Shown here in pieces: positions 24,460 through 31,210 of a stretch of 64,000 nt of DNA (within the stretch, counting starts at the first letter, position 1; each line of letters starts with the position of its first letter). This DNA is from Bacteroidaceae bacterium (GTDB lineage: Bacteria > Bacteroidota > Bacteroidia > Bacteroidales > Bacteroidaceae), in contig JAGCPD010000067.1 in assembly GCA_017645305.1 (NCBI GenBank), forward strand, positions 54,536 to 118,535. Reading direction: 5' to 3'. The position numbers and the translations under genes were made by a program. The notes beneath the pieces are model-generated. The model was not told the DNA's origin and ran no database searches. It was given only the letters and a program-made list of their open reading frames with translations.

Positions 24460-25637
24460 TTTCTTATATATTTCTTTCCATTCTTAATAAAGATTCCACG
24501 TCGGCCTTCCGTCCATGGGCACCCCAAGAGGTCATAGCTGCCAGATGGTGCGAATGTTTGCTCTGCCCGAACCGCATTGATGCTTGTTTGCAATTCCTGT
24601 TTGAAGTCTTCACGTGAGAGGACATAGTCGTTGGAGAAGGCCTCCGTCCACCATGCAGCATTGCAGTTGCTGTGGTCGGTGCTTTGGAAGTCCTCGCTGT
24701 TGGGGTCTTTAGTGCGGTCGTAGTCGTACCAGGGAACAAAGAAGAGCCATTTGCTGCCTGCTTGCCACTGCTTGCTGATGGTAGGCACGTTTCCGCACTC
24801 TGAGAGTGCCACCAGCTTATCGGGGGAGGAATCTTTAAGAAATTTGTAACAGGTGCGATAGATGGTCGAGGCGTTGCTCTTGTTATAGATATCGATGCTG
24901 ACAATATCCACGTACTCGTCGCCCGGATACCATTTGTAGCCGTCGCTGTAGGGCTTGTTCCAAGCAGCCGCTGTGGTCCACACCCAGATGAGGTTGTTGA
25001 GCCCTGCATCCTGAAAGCGTTGATACATCACACGCCACAGCTCATTGCAGGCCTCGGCATCCATGCCCCACCAGAACCACTGGCCTCCCGCCTCGTGTAG
25101 GGGACGCCACAACACGGGAATCTTGCGCTGTTTGAGCAGTTTCAGGTATGAGATAATCGTGTTGATGTCCTTCATCATCAACTTATATTCGTCGGACTCA
25201 GGTTCAAATATCTTTCTCACGTCGAAGCTCGTCTCTCCCGTCCCGGTCCCTGGGGTGCAGGTGTAGTCATTGCCGTCGTTCGTGGGTACGTTCCAGTGCC
25301 ACATGATGGCCACGACACCCCCCTGACGATGCCAGTTATAGACTTCGGTGACGTTCGTGTAGTCTATCCAGCCGCCTTTCTTCGAGTAAGGGTGGTGGAT
25401 GTAGTCGAAGCAATTCAGTGCCGGCCATTTGCCCGTGTGCTGATAGACCCACTTCGCCTCGTTGATGTTCCAGTTGACGTTGGCCATCGTGCCGGAGAGC
25501 GTCTTCACGCCTTCAATGTCTTTCAGGCACTGCAGTAACGCCTCTGCCTCTGCCGATAGCTGGCTGGAATCCTGTGCTGAAATGCCACCCACAAAGAACA
25601 GCATCAGCAGTATAAGCATAAATCTTTGGCATCTCAT
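24456..25637 (-). CDS. GH26 endo-beta-1,4-mannanase
   Basis: This 393-residue protein has a signal peptide ending at about residue 21 (GGISA-QD). It is a single-domain GH26 enzyme with acid/base Glu182 (WRPLHEAGGQWFWWG) and nucleophile Glu280 (ALSECGNVP). Other conserved segments are NVNWNINEAKWV, MWHWNVP and YPGDEYVDIVSIDIYN. It would cut beta-1,4-mannan or glucomannan backbones in the periplasm or at the cell surface. It is the first gene of the mannan operon; promoter at 25674-25681. Its GH26 domain differs clearly from the one fused in the next gene, so they are not a recent duplication. Confidence 0.9.
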   Translation of the reverse strand: MRCQRFMLILLMLFFVGGISAQDSSQLSAEAEALLQCLKDIEGVKTLSGTMANVNWNINEAKWVYQHTGKWPALNCFDYIHHPYSKKGGWIDYTNVTEVYNWHRQGGVVAIMWHWNVPTNDGNDYTCTPGTGTGETSFDVRKIFEPESDEYKLMMKDINTIISYLKLLKQRKIPVLWRPLHEAGGQWFWWGMDAEACNELWRVMYQRFQDAGLNNLIWVWTTAAAWNKPYSDGYKWYPGDEYVDIVSIDIYNKSNASTIYRTCYKFLKDSSPDKLVALSECGNVPTISKQWQAGSKWLFFVPWYDYDRTKDPNSEDFQSTDHSNCNAAWWTEAFSNDYVLSREDFKQELQTSINAVRAEQTFAPSGSYDLLGCPWTEGRRGIFIKNGKKYIRK

Positions 25638-25673
25638 AGTTCGATGATGTTTATGATAAACAAAAACTGACGC

Positions 25674-25681
25674 AAAGATAC
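25674..25681 (-). promoter_or_regulatory. -7 box of the mannan operon
   Basis: Minus-strand TATCTTTG, 36 bases before the GH26 start codon. A 10-bp inverted repeat lies 63 bases further upstream (25744-25778). Confidence 0.6.
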
Positions 25682-25743
25682 GGACTGTTATTCAAAATGG
25701 ATGACTCTTTTTTAACCATTAATGGCACAAGCACCTTAAAAAA

Positions 25744-25778
25744 TTGAAAAGTTGAAGAATTAAAAGATAACTTTTCAA
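25744..25778. promoter_or_regulatory. inverted repeat between AraC gene and mannan operon
   Basis: TTGAAAAGTT (25744-25753) pairs perfectly with AACTTTTCAA (25769-25778) over a 15-base loop. It may be the terminator of the AraC gene or an operator for the AraC protein; the U tract is poor. Confidence 0.5.
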
Positions 25779-25803
25779 CTAATCGGCCTGAAAGGTCAGT
25801 ATT

Positions 25804-26682
25804 TTAAATGATGATTTTTTTCTTGATGAAATTCTCGCGGAATTCTGTAGGCGAACATCCTTTATGCTTGCGGAACAGGCGATTGAAATTAGAGAGCGTA
25901 TTGAAGCCAGAGTCGTAACATATCTCAGCAGCCGTCATGGTGGTATCTATCAGCATTCGAGAAGCATAGCCCAGGCGAATCTCGATGATATAGTCCGACA
26001 AGGTGCGGCCTGTGCGCTGGTGGAAGAAGCGGGAAAAAGCTACAGGTGTCATCCCTGCCAACTCTGCAACTTGTTCAAGACGCACTTCTTCGCGGAAATG
26101 ACTCGCTATGTACTGCTGCACTTTATTGACGCGCCTACTCTCACTGCTTGTCTTAACGTGTGCAAACGAGGAGCTGGATAAGGTGCGGCTGTCGTCGGCC
26201 AGTGACAGGTCGTAAAGCAATTCAAGGAAGCTCAGCACCGCATGGAAGCCATGCCCGTGACGTGTCAATTCGTCTAATCTCCCATATATCTTCATAATGG
26301 TGAGCCCAGAAAAGGCGAGACCCAGGCGGGCGCGCTCCAGCATCTGACGAATGGAATGGAACTGGTTCTTCTTGAGCAGACTCTCGGGCAGCACGTCTGA
26401 GGTAAACTGTATGGTGATCTCTCTGATGTTCGTGCTATGACATTCCCCTTGTTCCCATACGTGTTCCAGATTTGGGCTGGTGATGAGGACCAGGTCATTG
26501 TCACCAATCGTCTCACTGGAATCCCCCACAGTACGACGCACTCCCGCAGCATTGCCGATGAAATTAAGCTCGAATTCGGGATGACTGTGGATAGGGAAGT
26601 CGAATGATGATTTATGGCGGTCGGCCAAGTAGAAGCAGTCGCTGTCAGATAGCGGTGTAATCTCTCGCATCACTTGATTCAT
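25804..26682 (-). CDS. AraC-family transcriptional activator
   Basis: This 292-residue protein has an N-terminal cupin-like sensing domain (SSFDFPIHSHPEFELNFIGNAAG) and a C-terminal pair of helix-turn-helix motifs (about 190-285): RLEQVAELAGMTPVAFSRFFHQRTGRTL and AAEICYDSGFNTLSNFNRLFRKHKGCSP. The C-terminal domain is canonical. The gene lies between the epimerase gene and the GH26-led operon, all on one strand, so it most likely activates the mannan operon in response to a mannan-derived sugar. Bacteroidetes loci more often use hybrid two-component or SusR-type regulators. Confidence 0.88.
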   Translation of the reverse strand: MNQVMREITPLSDSDCFYLADRHKSSFDFPIHSHPEFELNFIGNAAGVRRTVGDSSETIGDNDLVLITSPNLEHVWEQGECHSTNIREITIQFTSDVLPESLLKKNQFHSIRQMLERARLGLAFSGLTIMKIYGRLDELTRHGHGFHAVLSFLELLYDLSLADDSRTLSSSSFAHVKTSSESRRVNKVQQYIASHFREEVRLEQVAELAGMTPVAFSRFFHQRTGRTLSDYIIEIRLGYASRMLIDTTMTAAEICYDSGFNTLSNFNRLFRKHKGCSPTEFRENFIKKKIII

Positions 26683-26727
26683 AATTCAAAATTATCCTGC
26701 CCGTCGTACATTCTTTATTTTTCATTC

Positions 26728-27975
26728 TCAGAACATTGTTCCGATGCGCTCTATGAGTTCCAGGCACATACGACCATTGTGGTATGGACATTTCCAGAAA
26801 CCTGCATGGTCGTCATCGAGGTTCACGCTACCATCCCCGCAGATGCTCCAGTACCATTCGCCATGCTCATGGTCGATGAGTCGGTCCTTGATGTATCTCC
26901 ACAATCGTAATGCCTTACCCAATGCCTTCTCATCACCGAAATGCTGATAAAGATTGAAGAACCCCACGACGGCCTCTGCTTGCACCCACCAGTGGCGGTC
27001 GCAGTCGAAATGCGAACCGTCGGGCTCTCCTTCATAAATCATGGAGCCGTCGGGTTGCAGCCCCTTCTCGCTCGCTAATGCCACATCTCTCACTATAGGC
27101 TCTACCTTGTTTAATACAGCTTTGTCTCCCAGCACGAGCGCAGCCTCATGCAACAGCCATGAGCATTCTATGTCGTGGCCATAGCTTTCAGTCGTGCTAC
27201 GGCGCGTCCAGTTCATATCGAAGAATAGGTCGAGATGATGTGTCTTGGGATTAAGAATATGAGTACAGAAGATTTCAATAATATCTTTGACTTTCATTCT
27301 TAATTCATCATTATTAATTCTTGCTTCGCGCATTGCACGCAAAAGGTTGGTGTATGGTTCGATGATATGCAGATGCGTGTTCTGGCTCTTTGGATAGTTC
27401 TCGTCCTTGTCAGAGAGACGCATGTCCGCTATGGGTTGCCAGTCGCGAGCGCATGCTTCGATATAGCCTCCGTAATCATGGTCCCAAGCGCGACTCTCAA
27501 TGATGTCGAAGAGGTGGACGGCAATCCGCATAGCCTCCTCGTCACCTGTAGCCCGAGCGTATTCCGAGAAGCCGTACAGCATGAAGCCCTGGGCGTAAAA
27601 CTGTTTCTTGGTATCAAGTGGCTGTCCATCTGCCGTGACACTCCAAAACGTACCGCCATATTCCTTGTCAATAAAATGCTCAAGGATATAGTCTTTGGTC
27701 AACCGTGCCGCATTAATGTAGGCACTGTCTCCAAGTACACGGTAGGCTGCACTGAAGGTCCAAAGCAACCGGGCATAGAGAATGGCACCGCGTGGAGCAT
27801 TCTTTTCTATCCGGCCCTCTCCCGTCATCTGCCCATACCAGCCGCCCCGTTCTGTGTCGAGCATGTTATCCCACCAGAACGACAGGATATTTTGTGTAAG
27901 ACATTCGCGGACTTCACGGCATAGCGTGTGCAATAATGTCTCATTTGAAAGAAAAAGGTGATTCTTTGCAGGCAT
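26728..27975 (-). CDS. AGE-family epimerase, probable cellobiose 2-epimerase
   Basis: This 415-residue cytoplasmic protein has the (alpha/alpha)6-barrel signature of the N-acylglucosamine/cellobiose 2-epimerase family: FWWDNMLDTERGGWYGQM, NAPRGAILYARLLWTFSAAYR, THLHIIEPYTNLLRAM, DIECSWLLHEAA, HWWVQAEAVVGF and CPYHNGRMCLELIER near the end. In this setting it would convert beta-1,4-mannobiose to mannosyl-glucose, the substrate of the GH130 enzyme. A segment RINNDELRMKVKD near residue 225 comes from an AT-rich repeat tract (27286-27322). Its own -7 box is at 28004-28011. N-acetylglucosamine 2-epimerase is the less likely alternative. Confidence 0.85.
   Translation of the reverse strand: MPAKNHLFLSNETLLHTLCREVRECLTQNILSFWWDNMLDTERGGWYGQMTGEGRIEKNAPRGAILYARLLWTFSAAYRVLGDSAYINAARLTKDYILEHFIDKEYGGTFWSVTADGQPLDTKKQFYAQGFMLYGFSEYARATGDEEAMRIAVHLFDIIESRAWDHDYGGYIEACARDWQPIADMRLSDKDENYPKSQNTHLHIIEPYTNLLRAMREARINNDELRMKVKDIIEIFCTHILNPKTHHLDLFFDMNWTRRSTTESYGHDIECSWLLHEAALVLGDKAVLNKVEPIVRDVALASEKGLQPDGSMIYEGEPDGSHFDCDRHWWVQAEAVVGFFNLYQHFGDEKALGKALRLWRYIKDRLIDHEHGEWYWSICGDGSVNLDDDHAGFWKCPYHNGRMCLELIERIGTMF
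27286..27322. repeat. AT-rich repeat tract inside the epimerase gene
   Basis: ATTCTTAATTCATCATTATTAATTCTT words, typical of intergenic tracts, lie within coding sequence and keep the frame. Confidence 0.6.
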
Positions 27976-28003
27976 AATGATGCGATTTATTTGTTTCAGG
28001 GGA

Positions 28004-28011
28004 CAAAGATA
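28004..28011 (-). promoter_or_regulatory. -7 box of the epimerase gene
   Basis: Minus-strand TATCTTTG, 28 bases before the start codon at 27975. The AraC gene downstream may be read from it too. Confidence 0.55.
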
Positions 28012-28038
28012 GGAATAAAAGATGCAGTAGAGATATTG

Positions 28039-29328
28039 TTACGGAATAAGGAGTGAACTGTCTCCGTAACTGAGGAAGCGGAAATCATGAGCTAAGGCAT
28101 AATCATATATCTTATGCCAGTCACCGTGTACGAAGGCGCTTACCAACAGGAGCAGGGTGCTCTGGGGCTGATGGAAATTGGTAACCATCATCTGAACTAT
28201 GTGGAATTTATAGCCCGGGGCAATGATAATCTGCGTACTGCTGTGAAGAACATCCAACTTGTGACGGCATAAATAATCCCTAAGGGATTTCAAGGCCTCG
28301 ACAGTTGAACATCGAGCATTATCCATTGTCCATTGTCCATTATCCATTGAACTTTGTTCATACGGCATCCACTGCTCTACATGCAGTTCTTCGGCATCAC
28401 CGGTGTCCTTGCCTGCGTCCATTAGCTGTTGGGCTTTGATACCCATATAATAAAGACTCTCGAGGGTGCGGACGCTGGTGGTACCCACAGCAATGGCCTT
28501 TCCTTCGTGAGCAATTAATTTCTCTATGGTCTGAAGGCGGACGGCAATATGCTCGGTATGCATCTCGTGGGCACCTATCTCCTCGCTCTTGACAGGCTTG
28601 AAAGTGCCGGCTCCCACATGAAGGGTCAGTTCTTCGCGCTCTATACCATGTTTGTCCAAATCGGCCAGTACACGCTCTGTGAAATGGAGTCCTGCCGTAG
28701 GAGCTGCCACAGAGCCCTTAATCTTTGAATAGACTGTCTGATAGGTACGTAGGTCGCTCTCCTCTGTCTTACGGTTCAGATACGGAGGGATAGGCAGTTC
28801 GCCCAAAGCCTCCAGAACCTCAGAGAAGGCGAAGTTACCCTGCCAACGGAAATGCACCTCGAAACTTGTTCCGTGAGGGGCTACCCGCTCTGCCGATATG
28901 GTGTAGGAAGTGCCGCCTATCTGAAACTGACCATACAGCTGGCCTTCTTTCCATTTCTTGGAATTTCCCACCAGACAGTACCACGAGCAGTCCGAGGTGG
29001 TAATGAAATTCTCCTGATACTCTACTGGGAAAGCCGGTTCCAAGAGGAAGATTTCAATAAGTGCCCCTTGTATTGGTGATTGAGCATTGACAGAAGGATT
29101 GTTCTTGCGGAAGTGCAATCTTGCACGTATGACCTTGGTATTGTTAAAGACCATCAGGGCACCCTGCGGCAGATAACGGGGCAAGGAACGGAAAACGTCA
29201 TCTGACACCTCTCCGCTTTTATACACCAGCAATTTGCTGCTGTCACGCTCAGGAAGGGGGAATTTGGCTATCCGCTCGTCAGGCAACGGATAGTTGAAAT
29301 CCTTTATCTGTATCTCTTTCGTATCCAT
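28039..29328 (-). CDS. queA: tRNA preQ1(34) S-adenosylmethionine ribosyltransferase-isomerase
   Basis: QueA transfers the ribosyl part of S-adenosylmethionine to preQ1-tRNA to make epoxyqueuosine. Family landmarks are FNNTKVIRARL, KGSVAAPTAGLHFTERVL, LHVGAGTFKPVK, HTEHIAV, AVGTTSVRTLES, IIAPGYKF and TNFHQPQSTLL. At 429 residues it is much longer than the usual ~350. Two extra segments explain part of this: SSMDNGQWTMDNARCS (repeat tract 28317-28350) and NNPSVNAQSPIQG (about 29071-29103, ATTGAGCATTGACAG words). The copy of the 38-bp direct repeat at 28152-28189 encodes the conserved TNFHQPQST segment. Promoter at 29346-29353. Confidence 0.92.
   Translation of the reverse strand: MDTKEIQIKDFNYPLPDERIAKFPLPERDSSKLLVYKSGEVSDDVFRSLPRYLPQGALMVFNNTKVIRARLHFRKNNPSVNAQSPIQGALIEIFLLEPAFPVEYQENFITTSDCSWYCLVGNSKKWKEGQLYGQFQIGGTSYTISAERVAPHGTSFEVHFRWQGNFAFSEVLEALGELPIPPYLNRKTEESDLRTYQTVYSKIKGSVAAPTAGLHFTERVLADLDKHGIEREELTLHVGAGTFKPVKSEEIGAHEMHTEHIAVRLQTIEKLIAHEGKAIAVGTTSVRTLESLYYMGIKAQQLMDAGKDTGDAEELHVEQWMPYEQSSMDNGQWTMDNARCSTVEALKSLRDYLCRHKLDVLHSSTQIIIAPGYKFHIVQMMVTNFHQPQSTLLLLVSAFVHGDWHKIYDYALAHDFRFLSYGDSSLLIP
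28152..28189. repeat. 38-bp direct repeat, right copy (inside queA)
   Basis: Identical to 16454-16491. It codes for a conserved QueA segment, so this copy is the original and the left copy is derived. The distance between copies is 11,698 bp. Confidence 0.95.
28317..28350. repeat. TCCATTGTCCATT repeat tract inside queA
   Basis: Nine-base words (CCATTGTCCATTGTCCATTA) repeated about four times, in frame, encoding SSMDNGQWTMDNA. Confidence 0.75.
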
Positions 29329-29345
29329 TTATGTCAAATTTCGTG

Positions 29346-29353
29346 CAAAGATA
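29346..29353 (-). promoter_or_regulatory. -7 box of queA
   Basis: Minus-strand TATCTTTG, 18 bases before the queA start. It is divergent from, and close to, the box at 29377-29384. Confidence 0.55.
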
Positions 29354-29376
29354 CGGCAATTTTCATAGAAAAATGC

Positions 29377-29384
29377 TATTTTTG
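29377..29384 (+). promoter_or_regulatory. -7 box of the Smr-domain gene
   Basis: TATTTTTG, 26 bases before the start codon at 29410; it probably also drives cutC. Confidence 0.55.
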
Positions 29385-29409
29385 CAGGCAAAAAATAAAA
29401 CAAGGAACA

Positions 29410-30489
29410 ATGAAGATAGGAGATAAAGTTCGATTCCTCTCGGAAGTGGGAGGCGGAATAGTGAGCGGATTCCAAGGAAAGGACATTGTGCTGGTTGAGG
29501 ATGAAGACGGGTTTGAGATACCCATGCTGAAGAAAGACGTGGTGATAATAGACTGCGACGATTACGACATAGGAAAAGTAAACACCCGACCGAACACCAA
29601 GCCTGCCAACAAGGAGCCGGAAAAGGAACCGGAGCCTTGTGAGAAACCCATTACCTTTAAAGCAAAGCCCATTGAGAGAAAGGGAGGCGAAAAGCTGAAC
29701 CTATACCTGAGTTTTGTGCCCGTAAACATTAAAGAAATCTCAAACACTACCTTCGAGACATATCTGGTTAACGACAGCAACTACTACATTCAGGTTCTGT
29801 ACCTAAGTGCCGAAGGCAATAACTGGCATCCACACTTCAATGCTGTGATAGAACCTAACTGCAAGGAGTTTGTGGAGGAATTTGACCGTTCACAACTGAA
29901 CAGCATGGAACGACTGTGCATTCAGACCATCGCGTGGAAGCAGGACAAGCCCTTTGCACTGAAACCTGCCCTCAGCACAGAAATAAGACTGGACGGAACC
30001 AAGTTCTACAAACTGCACACCTTCCATCCCAACGAGTTCTTTACCGACCCCAACCTTACAATTCCCGTCATTCAGGACGACCAACCCAAACGCTCTGTGT
30101 TTGCTGATGCTGAACTGTTGAAGGAGGCACTGACAGGCACAAGGGCGTCACAAAAACAAGAACTGGCTCCACACAACATGAACGGACAAAAGAAACAGGA
30201 ACGGCCAAAAATCATCGAAATAGACTTGCACAGTTCCGAACTGTTAGAAACGACATCGGGACTGAGCAACAGCGACATTCTGAAGGTTCAAATGGACGAA
30301 TTCAGGAAAGTAATGGACGAGAACATAAAGCACAAGGGGCAGAAGATTGTCTTTATTCACGGTAAGGGGGACGGCATCCTACGTAAGAACCTGCTACAGG
30401 AACTTAAGTACCGGTACAAGGGATGCACAGCCCAGGATGCCTCGTTCCGCGAATACGGCTTTGGAGCAACACTTATTAAAATTGGATAA
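29410..30489 (+). CDS. DUF2027 and Smr domain protein
   Basis: This 359-residue protein has an N-terminal DUF2027 region (GDKVRFLSEVGGGIVSGF, small barrel), a Pro/Glu/Lys-rich linker (about 60-85), a middle beta-sandwich (about 95-225) and a C-terminal Smr domain (about 275-359). The Smr domain shows IDLHSSEL and HGKGDGILRKNL, matching the LDxH and HGxGxGxLR motifs of Smr nucleases related to the MutS2 C-terminus. Proteins of this layout are conserved in Bacteroidetes; nucleic-acid nicking is inferred from the domain, and the cellular role is unknown. cutC follows after 7 bases. Confidence 0.85.
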   Translation: MKIGDKVRFLSEVGGGIVSGFQGKDIVLVEDEDGFEIPMLKKDVVIIDCDDYDIGKVNTRPNTKPANKEPEKEPEPCEKPITFKAKPIERKGGEKLNLYLSFVPVNIKEISNTTFETYLVNDSNYYIQVLYLSAEGNNWHPHFNAVIEPNCKEFVEEFDRSQLNSMERLCIQTIAWKQDKPFALKPALSTEIRLDGTKFYKLHTFHPNEFFTDPNLTIPVIQDDQPKRSVFADAELLKEALTGTRASQKQELAPHNMNGQKKQERPKIIEIDLHSSELLETTSGLSNSDILKVQMDEFRKVMDENIKHKGQKIVFIHGKGDGILRKNLLQELKYRYKGCTAQDASFREYGFGATLIKIG

Positions 30490-30496
30490 CAGAAAC

Positions 30497-31210
30497 ATGG
30501 ATTTCAAGTTAGAGATTTGTTGTGCCGACCTGCCAAGCCTACGTGCTGCCGTTGCAGGCGGAGCACATAGAATAGAACTGTGCCAGGCCCTTGAGATGGA
30601 CGGGCTAACCCCGTCAGCCGGCATGATAGAAATGGCTGTGAACAGCGGCATCACGGTTCACGTACTTATCCGTCCCAGAAGAGGCGACTTTGTGTATTCC
30701 GAGGATGAGGTGGACTGTATGATATACGATATACAGATGGCACGCAAACTGGGTGCCCAGGGTGTGGTGATTGGTGCCCTGACACCTGAAGGCAATGTTG
30801 ACCTGCAAGCCTGCCACCGTATGGTGGAAGCTGCCGGAAAAGAAATGCACATTACCTTCCACCGGGCTTTTGATGTTTGCAGGAATCCACAAGAGGCTCT
30901 GCTGGAGATTTATGCCCTGGGATGCGACCGCGTACTTACCAGCGGACAAGCCGCCAGTGCAGAAAAAGGCATCGGTCTGCTGAAGGAACTGGTAGCAAAA
31001 ACAAAATCATTTGAGCCAAGAGAAGGATGCGGTGTAAGGGGAAGCGACTTCCATGTTATGCCGGGAGCCGGTGTTACACCCCAAAATGCAGCCCGTATCA
31101 TAAAAGAAACGGGAGCCACAGAAATTCATGGCTCCCTTAGAAAGAACGGTCATACCGATGCCGTAATGGTACGCGAGGTTATTTCTCGTGTATCATCAGC
31201 TGTCGGATGA
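30497..31210 (+). CDS. cutC: CutC family protein
   Basis: The start at 30497 (MDFKLEICCADLPS) follows the previous stop by 7 bases; upstream in-frame starts lie inside the Smr gene and are unlikely. The 237-residue TIM-barrel protein shows FKLEICC, GAHRIELCQALEMDGLTPS, VHVLIRPRRGDFVYSE, ITFHRAFDVC, DRVLTSGQA and VMPGAGVTPQNA, all CutC marks. Named for copper homeostasis, its biochemical activity is unsettled. Its last 32 bases overlap the convergent transglutaminase gene. Confidence 0.9.
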   Translation: MDFKLEICCADLPSLRAAVAGGAHRIELCQALEMDGLTPSAGMIEMAVNSGITVHVLIRPRRGDFVYSEDEVDCMIYDIQMARKLGAQGVVIGALTPEGNVDLQACHRMVEAAGKEMHITFHRAFDVCRNPQEALLEIYALGCDRVLTSGQAASAEKGIGLLKELVAKTKSFEPREGCGVRGSDFHVMPGAGVTPQNAARIIKETGATEIHGSLRKNGHTDAVMVREVISRVSSAVG

